From the NCBI GenBank assembly GCA_017454565.1, contig JAFTCS010000192.1, positions 1-5,418 of the forward strand: a stretch of 5,418 nucleotides of DNA. The letters are read 5' to 3'. The notes beneath the pieces were generated by a model. It saw only the letters and a program-made list of their open reading frames with translations, made no database searches and was not told the DNA's origin. Below are positions 1 through 4,245 of the stretch, piece by piece. The stretch comes from Clostridia bacterium (GTDB lineage Bacteria > Bacillota > Clostridia > Oscillospirales > Acutalibacteraceae). Position numbers and translations under genes: made by a program. The number at the start of each line of letters is the position of its first letter. Position 1 is the first letter of the stretch.

Positions 1-189
1 AAAAAACTTGGAGTGTCGGAAAGGAACTGTGTTGTCTTTGAGGATATACCTGAGGGTATAAACGGAGCAAAAAAAGCCGATATGTATGCGGTTGCTGTAT
101 ATGATGAGGCTTCAAAGGAGAACGAGCAATACCTCAGAAGTGTTGCCGACAGATATATTTTCGATTTCTCAGATATGCTGGGGGAGTAA
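1..189 (+). CDS. HAD-superfamily hydrolase, C-terminal end (5' truncated by window)
   Basis: The frame is open from base 1 and ends at TAA 187-189, giving 62 visible residues. These match the last part of a beta-phosphoglucomutase/phosphoglycolate phosphatase-like HAD hydrolase: 'KKLGVSERNCVVFEDIPEG' leads into 'INGAKKADMYAVAVYD'. The acidic 'FED' (residues 13-15) is the position of HAD motif IV, which binds Mg2+, and the following Gly-Ile-x-x-Ala-x-x-Ala helix is typical of the subfamily. Family members are soluble cytoplasmic phosphatases or phosphomutases acting on small phosphorylated metabolites; the substrate cannot be read from this fragment. The nucleophile motif, the cap domain and the start lie outside the window. 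The next gene starts 2 nt after the stop, so the two are probably cotranscribed. Confidence 0.85.
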   Translation, partial: KKLGVSERNCVVFEDIPEGINGAKKADMYAVAVYDEASKENEQYLRSVADRYIFDFSDMLGE

Positions 190-191
190 TT

Positions 192-602
192 GTGCAGAGA
201 AACAGAATATTGTACTTTATCATTGCGGTGGTTCTGATAATTGTGGGATATATCGTAAGAGTTACCGACATGTCAATGAATCCTACGTCTGATGAACGGC
301 GGCTTGCCATGGAGGGCAGCTTTGTGTTCATCACTATGGGTGTATATTTTCTTGTGGCAGTCATTTTCAAAAAAGCTGCGGCATGGGTCGTGGGCGGTAT
401 ATCATTCTTTTCGGTGGCATTTTTGCAGATCTTCCGGAAAATGGAGTACGGCTGGTACATAGACATATACGAAAGCAATATCGGACGCATTATTATCGGC
501 GGTCCGTTTGAGCTGAGGCTGCTGCTGTACATACTTGTGGGAATGATACTCGGAATCGCGCTCGAATTGGTACTCAGGCAGTACAACAAGGTAGGGCTAT
601 AA
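192..602 (+). CDS. Small four-helix membrane protein, DUF2809-like
   Basis: This is a 136-residue protein starting at GTG 192. A purine-rich GGGGAG (181-186) lies 5 nt before it, inside the last codons of the HAD gene. Four hydrophobic segments can be seen at about residues 7-24, 44-59, 62-81 and 108-127, so it should be an integral inner-membrane protein with no signal peptide. The third segment followed by 'FLQIFRK', a short loop, 'GGPFELRLLLYILVG' and a final helix recalls the DUF2809 family, which has the same size and helix order and a similar LQ...F..DLL.Y.LG pattern; no function is established for that family. The family call comes from pattern memory, not a search. The gap to the HAD gene is 2 nt, and a strong terminator follows the stop at once, so this ends the plus-strand transcription unit. 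Confidence 0.65.
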   Translation: MQRNRILYFIIAVVLIIVGYIVRVTDMSMNPTSDERRLAMEGSFVFITMGVYFLVAVIFKKAAAWVVGGISFFSVAFLQIFRKMEYGWYIDIYESNIGRIIIGGPFELRLLLYILVGMILGIALELVLRQYNKVGL

Positions 603-603
603 T

Positions 604-660
604 AAAAAAATATTACCGCTCGCATCTGGAATTTTTCCGGATGCGAGCGGTTTAGTTTTT
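604..660. terminator. Bidirectional Rho-independent terminator between convergent operons
   Basis: A 14-bp stem (616-629 with 637-650, CCGCTCGCATC... paired with ...GATGCGAGCGG, with one T-G wobble) encloses the loop AATTTTT. On the plus strand it is followed by TTTAGTTTTT (651-660), which terminates the HAD/DUF2809 unit. On the minus strand the A-run 604-610 becomes a U-tract, so the same hairpin terminates the tadA operon. The tadA stop codon (654-652) lies in the flank of the hairpin, so the two operons end only about 50 nt apart. Confidence 0.92.
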
Positions 661-1584
661 GTCAGAATAAACTTTTAACGCGAAATTGTCCGGTGCGGTC
701 ACGCACCGCAGGCTCTGCGCAGCCTCTGAAAGGGAACCGATCTTTACGTTGCATGTGCGTACCTTTTCGCCTGAGTACGCAGCGTGTATGAAAGCAAAAC
801 CGCAGGTCTGAGCTGCCTGCCGTTCGTTTTCGGTGCAGCCTATACAGACCGCTTTTTTTATTTTCATTCGTTTTGTGTATATCCGCAGATTTTCAGCGCC
901 TGTCAGTCCGTTGCTGTCAAGGCGGACAATGCCCTCAAAGTACCTGTCAAGAGAGTGACTCCTGAGCTGACTTTCTATGTCGTAATTGCTGCTGCACATG
1001 GCAAACAGGCGATGCTCCGCACTGAGAGTCTGAAGAACTTCCGCGGCTTCCGGATAAATGATATGTGACTTTTTATCCCAGAGAACGCCATCGGGAGAGA
1101 TAATTATTCCGGGCGCGGAAATATCTTCCGGAGAGCCGATCCTTAACCGGGAAAAAAACTCTGAAAGTATGTCTGCACATTCCTTTCCGAGTACGTTGCC
1201 CACCGTTTCGGGACGGTGATTGTACGGCAGTGAAAACAGGTTTGTGACCGAGCCGCAGGAACCGGCTTTTTTGTCTGCGGCACCGTAAATCACCCGTTTT
1301 ATCCGGGAGTTTATAACCGCGCCTGCGCACATGGGGCAAGGCTCCAGAGTAACAAACAGCTCGCAGTTTTGCAGCCGCCAACCGCCCAGAGCCTTGCAGG
1401 CCTGATATATCGCGCGTATCTCGGCATGGCACAGGGAGTTTTTCTCGCTTTCGCGGGTGTTGAAGCCCTGACCGACAATGCGGTCTCCCTGCACAACAAC
1501 GGCGCCTACAGGAACTTCGCCAAGCTCAAGTGCCTGCTCCGCAAGCTTTAGCGCTGCCTGCATAAATTGTTCGTCTCTTGTCAT
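652..1584 (-). CDS. tadA: tRNA adenosine(34) deaminase TadA fused to a C-terminal degenerate HAD-like domain
   Basis: The protein has 310 residues from ATG 1584, against roughly 150-170 for ordinary bacterial TadA. An in-frame GTG at 1599 is rejected as the start because GGAGG (1594-1590) lies 5 nt before the ATG, and 'MTRDEQFMQAALKLAEQA' aligns with the N-terminus of Bacillus TadA. Residues 1-148 are a complete deaminase: zinc ligands His53 (in HAE), Cys83 and Cys86 (in PCPMC), proton-shuttle Glu55, and Asn42 in 'GFNTRE'. TadA converts A34 to inosine in tRNA-Arg(ACG) as a homodimer in the cytoplasm. Residues about 156-275 resemble a minimal HAD fold: 'GIIISPDGVLWD' (motif I), 'LFAMCSSN' (motif II) and 'AVCIGCTENERQAA' (motif IV). 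The nucleophile position is Ser163 and the motif IV Asp is Cys250, so phosphatase activity is unlikely. The last ten residues come from a dispersed repeat. It is the last gene of its operon, 11 nt after the protease gene. The deaminase call is very secure; the role of the C-terminal domain is unknown. Confidence 0.95.
   Translation of the reverse strand: MTRDEQFMQAALKLAEQALELGEVPVGAVVVQGDRIVGQGFNTRESEKNSLCHAEIRAIYQACKALGGWRLQNCELFVTLEPCPMCAGAVINSRIKRVIYGAADKKAGSCGSVTNLFSLPYNHRPETVGNVLGKECADILSEFFSRLRIGSPEDISAPGIIISPDGVLWDKKSHIIYPEAAEVLQTLSAEHRLFAMCSSNYDIESQLRSHSLDRYFEGIVRLDSNGLTGAENLRIYTKRMKIKKAVCIGCTENERQAAQTCGFAFIHAAYSGEKVRTCNVKIGSLSEAAQSLRCVTAPDNFALKVYSDKN
654..682 (-). repeat. 29-nt dispersed repeat, copy a, inside the tadA 3' end
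   Basis: On the minus strand it begins CGCGTTAAAAGTTTATTC and ends with GACAAAAACT, nearly identical to copy b at 4147-4174. It encodes the last TadA residues (ALKVYSDKN) and runs into the stop codon. It lies next to the convergent terminator. Confidence 0.75.
691..708. repeat. Small perfect hairpin in the tadA 3' end
   Basis: CGGTGCG (691-697) pairs with CGCACCG (702-708) around the loop GTCA, inside codons near the TadA C-terminus. It lies 8 nt from repeat copy a. The intergenic copy b also has a GCCGCCGGTGC segment just outside the same edge, so the hairpin may belong to the repeat element. Confidence 0.5.
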
Positions 1585-1589
1585 AACAA

Positions 1590-1594
1590 CCTCC
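1590..1594 (-). promoter_or_regulatory. Ribosome binding site deciding the tadA start
   Basis: On the minus strand GGAGG lies 5 nt upstream of ATG 1584-1582. This favours that start over the in-frame GTG at 1599, which overlaps the stop codon of the preceding gene and would place the Shine-Dalgarno inside the coding region. Confidence 0.85.
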
Positions 1595-1595
1595 G

Positions 1596-2516
1596 TCACA
1601 GGAATTTAAACAGCACGGCTACAAATACAAACAGCAGGAACACCGGAGAGAAAAAAACGGTTGTAAGCTTGTCTTTTTTTGTCAGCGGGCCGGGAGCCTT
1701 TGAAAAACGGAATATCCTGACTTTACGGTGCCGGAGTATCAGGAAGGTGACTATCATAAGGATGTAGGCGATATTGTTTGATATGCTGAAAAACAGGGAG
1801 AACGCTTCACTGCCAATGGAGAGCCTTATGAATGAGCTGAATGATGAAAAAGCGTTGTTCAGAAAATGCACGACCACAGTTATCATAAAAATACCGGATG
1901 TCTTTCTTATGCAGCCGAAAAGAACGCCGCACAAAAACGCAAAGATGACCGCGCCGAAATCTGAGTGCATCAGCCCGAAAATGGCGGATGAAAACAGTAC
2001 CGCAGTAAGGTGTCCGTAACCCGACATTGATGAATAGATATATCCGCGATAACCGATCTCTTCACATACAGCGGGAAAAAGCGCCGTCGAGACAAGCACC
2101 AGAAGAAAGCTGCCAAAGCTGTTGTCGATAGTGATATATATGGTGTGGTCGGTCTTTGGCAGAAAATCGTCAATGAAAGAGGATATCATGTTGATAGTCA
2201 GGCATCCGGTAAAACCGAAAACCACCAACAGAAACGAGTCAAGAGGTCTGGTCTTTTTAAAGCGTGAGGTGACGTAATATGAAAATCCGTTGCCCATGTA
2301 GCACAGCAGCAAAGCAGGCATAAGAGTGGCTATAACGGAGTTTACCATAGACACGATATAGTATCCCGGAAAGCTGTCCTGAGCATTAGCGGTACAAAGG
2401 GTTATGACGATATGCAGGAACAGTATGGTGATACCGTAAAGTGAGCAAAGGTCTACAGCCAGTCTCATCCGGCGCTTCTGCTCTGATCTGTTTACGAGTC
2501 GTCTTTTTCGCTCCAA
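1596..2516 (-). CDS. CPBP-family (CAAX/Abi type) intramembrane metalloprotease
   Basis: A 306-residue polytopic membrane protein. It bears the three motifs of the CPBP/Rce1-like glutamate protease family: E152-E153-x-x-x-R157 ('CEEIGYRGYIYSSM'), F180-x-x-x-H184 ('FGLMH') and H217-x-x-x-N221 ('HFLNN'), each in or beside a hydrophobic segment. All expected catalytic residues are present. Hydrophobic segments appear at about 20-43, 51-75, 95-115, 133-150, 170-184, 187-204, 207-223, 238-261 and 287-306, after a strongly basic N-terminus. The start is taken as TTG 2516, because AGGAGG (2528-2523) lies 6 nt before it; the first in-frame ATG (2588) would overlap the end of the upstream gene. Bacterial members are variously linked to bacteriocin self-immunity, protein maturation or membrane stress; nothing here identifies the substrate, and no bacteriocin-like gene is nearby. 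It lies 31 nt after the lyase gene and 11 nt before tadA, in one operon. Confidence 0.88.
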   Translation of the reverse strand: MERKRRLVNRSEQKRRMRLAVDLCSLYGITILFLHIVITLCTANAQDSFPGYYIVSMVNSVIATLMPALLLCYMGNGFSYYVTSRFKKTRPLDSFLLVVFGFTGCLTINMISSFIDDFLPKTDHTIYITIDNSFGSFLLVLVSTALFPAVCEEIGYRGYIYSSMSGYGHLTAVLFSSAIFGLMHSDFGAVIFAFLCGVLFGCIRKTSGIFMITVVVHFLNNAFSSFSSFIRLSIGSEAFSLFFSISNNIAYILMIVTFLILRHRKVRIFRFSKAPGPLTKKDKLTTVFFSPVFLLFVFVAVLFKFL

Positions 2517-2522
2517 TTTATC

Positions 2523-2528
2523 CCTCCT
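2523..2528 (-). promoter_or_regulatory. Strong ribosome binding site deciding a TTG start
   Basis: On the minus strand a perfect AGGAGG is followed by the 6-nt spacer GATAAA and then TTG (2516-2514). It lies in the 31-nt gap after the lyase stop codon and is the main reason to start the protease at TTG rather than at the upstream ATG 2588 or the internal ATG 2468. Confidence 0.8.
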
Positions 2529-2547
2529 TGCTCCTGTTTTGCTTTTG

Positions 2548-3804
2548 TTATTTGCCCAGTATACTGCTTGCAGCCAACTGCGCGGCAAGTCTGCCCGTGT
2601 GGAAGTTCAGCGAACCCTGCATCCATACCGCAAAGGGAGGACGAAGAGGGGCGTCTGCGGAAAGCTCTATTGATGAACCGAGTGTAAAGGCGCCGGCAGC
2701 CATGATTACCTTACTGTCGTAGCCGGGCATGTCCCAGGGTTCAGGCGTGACGAAGGAATCTATCGGAGAAGCCTGCTGTATGCCCTGACAAAAGCTGATA
2801 AGCCTTTCTTCTGTTCCCAGAAGTATGGCCTGTATTATGTCGCCGCGTGCTTCGTTGTAGCGGGGTGTGACTTCAAAGCCTAAAAGCTCGTAAAGGGCTG
2901 AGGTGAATATTGCGGTTTTGACCGCTTCACCGGTGACGTGAGGTGCTGAGAATGCACCCATGAAAAGCTCACGGCTGTTTCCGAGGGTGCAGCCTATTTC
3001 TTTGCCGGTGCCGGGAGTGGTCAGGCGGTAGCTGCATGCTTCAACGAGCGTTTTTTTGCCTGCGATGTACCCTCCGGTAGGCGCAATTCCGCCGCCGGGA
3101 TTTTTTATAAGGGAGCCTGCCATCAGGTCGATGCCAAGGGAGCCGGGTGCTTCAGGCTCCACAAATTCGCCGTAGCAGTTGTCCAGCATGACAATGCAGG
3201 ATGGGGCAAGGCTGTGTGCAAGCCCGGCGATCTCTTTAAGGTCGGCGGCAGTCAGAGTGGGGCGCAGGGAATATCCCCTTGAACGCTGAATGTATACCAT
3301 CTTTGTGTCGGGGCTGATGCGCTCTTTCATGGCTCCAAGGTCTACACGGCCGTCGGGCAGAAGGTCGATCTGTTCATAGTTGATGCCGAACTCTTTCAGT
3401 GAGCCGCTGTATTCTCCGCCGATACCGATCACACCCTGGAGTGTATCGTAGGGCAGTCCTGTGACTGAGATCATTGTGTCTCCGGGACGCAGTACGCCGA
3501 AAAGCGCAACTGTCAGTGTATGTGTGCCGCTTGCAAAGTTATGGCGCACAAGGGCGTCCTCAGTGTCCAGCACATCAGCAAATACCTGGTCAAGAGCTTC
3601 TCTGCCTCTGTCGCCGTAGCCGTAGCCCGTCGAGGCGGCAAAGCAGCTCTCGCTTACTCTTGCTTTCTGGAATGCTCTGAGCATTTTATGCTGGTTGTAT
3701 TCGGTTATCTCGTCGGTTTTTTCAAGATATGGCTTGCAAAGCCTCATGGCCTCTTCGGATAATTTTGCAATTTCCGGAGAGACGTCAAAAAACGGTGTTA
3801 TCAT
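2548..3804 (-). CDS. PLP-dependent methionine gamma-lyase-like protein ('aluminum resistance' family, PF06838; YnbB-like)
   Basis: A 418-residue protein, the usual length of the family, starting at ATG 3804 with a purine-rich AAGGG 6 nt upstream. It matches the fold-type I PLP enzymes annotated as methionine gamma-lyase family or aluminum resistance protein, such as B. subtilis YnbB. Visible elements in order are 'YGYGDRGREALDQVFA' (residues 61-76), the phosphate-binding type 'ASGTHTLTVALFGVLRPGD' (91-109), 'MLDNCYGEFVE' with Asp208, which should pair with the pyridine nitrogen, and 'SLIKNPGGGIAPTGGYIAG' with Lys234 as the likely Schiff-base lysine. Cytoplasmic C-S lyase action on sulfur amino acids is inferred from the superfamily; the true substrate of this branch is not well established. 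No frameshift or missing key residue is seen. It is the first gene of the operon with the protease and tadA; the 421-nt region upstream must hold its promoter if it is not read from the acetyltransferase operon. Confidence 0.92.
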   Translation of the reverse strand: MITPFFDVSPEIAKLSEEAMRLCKPYLEKTDEITEYNQHKMLRAFQKARVSESCFAASTGYGYGDRGREALDQVFADVLDTEDALVRHNFASGTHTLTVALFGVLRPGDTMISVTGLPYDTLQGVIGIGGEYSGSLKEFGINYEQIDLLPDGRVDLGAMKERISPDTKMVYIQRSRGYSLRPTLTAADLKEIAGLAHSLAPSCIVMLDNCYGEFVEPEAPGSLGIDLMAGSLIKNPGGGIAPTGGYIAGKKTLVEACSYRLTTPGTGKEIGCTLGNSRELFMGAFSAPHVTGEAVKTAIFTSALYELLGFEVTPRYNEARGDIIQAILLGTEERLISFCQGIQQASPIDSFVTPEPWDMPGYDSKVIMAAGAFTLGSSIELSADAPLRPPFAVWMQGSLNFHTGRLAAQLAASSILGK

Positions 3805-3855
3805 ATTTTTCCCTTTTCCTTTTGTTCTATTCTATAAGATGTGTTTAGCTTTAGA

Positions 3856-3876
3856 GTTTCGCTCTCTGCGCCGGCG
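3856..3876 (+). repeat. 21-nt direct repeat, copy 1
   Basis: The core TTTCGCTCTCTGCGCCGGCG, preceded by G, recurs exactly at 4108-4128, 252 nt further on. Upstream of this copy the sequence is TTTAGA; downstream is TGACGCTGG. Identity over 21 nt by chance within 300 nt is very unlikely, so this is part of a duplicated or dispersed element. Confidence 0.85.
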
Positions 3877-3883
3877 TGACGCT
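3869..3883 (+). repeat. CGCCGGCGTGACGCT repeat, copy 1
   Basis: CGCCGGCGTGACGCT recurs at 3912-3927 with one inserted G (CGCCGGCGGTGACGCT). It overlaps the end of the 21-nt repeat, so the modules overlap one another. Confidence 0.7.
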
Positions 3884-3896
3884 GGACTTCAGGAGA

Positions 3897-3926
3897 GCGC
3901 CACCGGCGGCACGCCGGCGGTGACGC
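3897..3926. repeat. Imperfect GC-rich inverted repeat
   Basis: The arms are GCGCCACCGGCGGC (3897-3910) and GCCGGCGGTGACGC (3913-3926); 12 of 14 positions can pair across a 2-nt centre, with the innermost pairs open in a real hairpin. No U-tract follows on either side, so it does not look like an intrinsic terminator. It resembles a REP/ERIC-like palindromic unit. Confidence 0.65.
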
Positions 3927-3927
3927 T
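3912..3927 (+). repeat. CGCCGGCGGTGACGCT repeat, copy 2
   Basis: This is the second copy of the 3869-3883 unit, differing by one inserted G. It also forms the right arm of the imperfect hairpin at 3897-3926. Confidence 0.7.
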
Positions 3928-3930
3928 AAG

Positions 3931-3947
3931 AATGCCCTGCGGGCATT
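3931..3947. repeat. Short perfect hairpin
   Basis: AATGCCC (3931-3937) pairs fully with GGGCATT (3941-3947) around the loop TGC. It starts four bases after the preceding inverted repeat ends. No T-run follows directly, so a terminator role is not supported. Confidence 0.6.
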
Positions 3948-3968
3948 ATGGTTTGGTCTGTTTGTTTA

Positions 3969-3992
3969 CCCTGCCGGCTGCTCGCCGGCGGG
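3969..3992. repeat. GC-rich hairpin with one bulge
   Basis: CCC-t-GCCGGC (3969-3978) pairs with GCCGGC-GGG (3984-3992) around the loop TGCTC, giving 9 GC pairs and one bulged T. It is again a GCCGGC-type palindrome without a U-tract, like the other units in this gene-free stretch. Confidence 0.65.
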
Positions 3993-4015
3993 AAGGTGCG
4001 TACTAACCGCAACAA

Positions 4016-4043
4016 GGGGGCGCCCCCTGCGAGGGCTCCCCCC
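4016..4043. repeat. G/C-run palindromic stem-loop
   Basis: GGGGGCGCCCCC (4016-4027) is a perfect 12-nt palindrome. A longer alternative fold pairs GGGGG (4016-4020) with CCCCC (within 4038-4043) and GCCC (4022-4025) with GGGC (4033-4036). It ends two bases before the stem of the terminator at 4046, so both could fold together in a transcript. Confidence 0.6.
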
Positions 4044-4045
4044 TC

Positions 4046-4076
4046 TTGAAAAACAGTCCACCGGACTGTTTTTCAA
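4046..4076. terminator. Bidirectional intrinsic terminator
   Basis: A perfect 14-bp stem pairs TTGAAAAACAGTCC (4046-4059) with GGACTGTTTTTCAA (4063-4076) around the loop ACC. Read either way, a short GC-containing stem (CAGTCC with GGACTG) is followed by TTTTT, the layout of a two-way Rho-independent terminator. On the minus strand it lies about 150 nt beyond the acetyltransferase stop and can end the M42/GNAT transcript before the lyase operon. There is no plus-strand gene for it to serve nearby. Confidence 0.75.
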
Positions 4077-4107
4077 TTCATCCCCCTGCCCGGCTGGCTG
4101 ATAAAGT

Positions 4108-4128
4108 GTTTCGCTCTCTGCGCCGGCG
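4108..4128 (+). repeat. 21-nt direct repeat, copy 2
   Basis: An exact second copy of the 3856-3876 sequence. Here it runs into AGCCGCCGGTGCCG and then, 18 nt later, into the left arm of the 28-nt inverted repeat. The two repeats may therefore be modules of one element, with copy 1 being a differently ended version. Confidence 0.85.
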
Positions 4129-4146
4129 AGCCGCCGGTGCCGATTT

Positions 4147-4174
4147 CGCGTTAAAGTTTACTCTGACCAAAACT
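4147..4174 (+). repeat. 28-nt dispersed repeat, copy b (left arm of an inverted repeat)
   Basis: It begins CGCGTTAAAGTTTA and ends CTGACCAAAACT. The minus strand at 682-654 (end of tadA) matches it with one extra A and two substitutions. The minus strand at 4245-4218 matches at 22 of 28 positions. It is therefore both one arm of a local inverted repeat and a member of a family with a copy more than 3.4 kb away. Confidence 0.8.
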
Positions 4175-4217
4175 ACACCGATCGCGGCTGAAATAAACTT
4201 CTGTGCGCGAGAGGATA

Positions 4218-4245
4218 AGTTTCGGTCAGAATAGCATTGAACGCG
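4218..4245 (-). repeat. 28-nt dispersed repeat, copy c (right arm of an inverted repeat)
   Basis: On the minus strand it begins CGCGTTCAATGC and ends CTGACCGAAACT, matching copy b at 22 of 28 positions in opposite orientation, 43 nt apart. It contains the stop codon (4228-4226) and last codons of the acetyltransferase gene. A weaker plus-strand match, AATAAACTT followed by a CGCGA, lies between the arms at about 4187-4211. Confidence 0.75.

Larger units (their letters stand above)
3805..4225. other. 421-nt gene-free region built of hairpins and short repeats
   Basis: I find no convincing gene here. Open frames exist on both strands, but their translations are rich in Arg, Ala and Gly from CCGGCG-type repeats and resemble no family. 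The stretch holds two copies of a 21-nt direct repeat, a shorter repeat pair, three GC-rich hairpins, a G/C-run palindrome, a bidirectional terminator, and one full arm and part of the other arm of a 28-nt inverted repeat. GC content is visibly higher than in flanking genes between 3865 and 4045. The lyase promoter should lie near 3805-3860, but only a weak -10-like TAGAAT (3834-3829, minus strand) can be seen. Confidence 0.75.

Noticed and set aside
784..1551. Open frames antisense to tadA on the plus strand, and other-frame ones inside it
   Set aside because: They overlap an unmistakable TadA frame, have no start signals and resemble no protein family; they are shadow frames of GC-biased codons.
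1597..1599. GTG start for tadA giving a 315-residue protein
   Set aside because: The ribosome binding site GGAGG lies downstream of it and 5 nt before ATG 1584, and TadA homologues start at the residue encoded by that ATG.
2517..2588. ATG 2588 start for the membrane protease
   Set aside because: It lies inside the end of the lyase gene, has no clear ribosome binding site and adds a hydrophilic stretch not typical of the family. The TTG at 2516 has a perfect AGGAGG 6 nt upstream.
3829..3860. Minus-strand promoter for the lyase operon (-10-like TAGAAT at 3834-3829)
   Set aside because: The -10 matches 5 of 6 positions, but no sequence close to TTGACA lies 16-18 nt upstream, so it is not listed as a feature.
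3695..4006. Plus-strand open frame of 103 codons
   Set aside because: Its first part is antisense to the lyase N-terminus, and the rest is translated palindromic repeat sequence.
3856..4128. CRISPR-like array from spaced direct repeats
   Set aside because: There are only two exact copies, 252 nt apart, with palindromic sequence instead of unique spacers between them, and no cas gene is nearby.
4046..4234. Plus-strand open frame of 62 codons in the repeat region
   Set aside because: It runs through the terminator, the 21-nt repeat and the inverted repeat, has no ribosome binding site and shares its Arg-rich segment with another open frame only because of the repeat.
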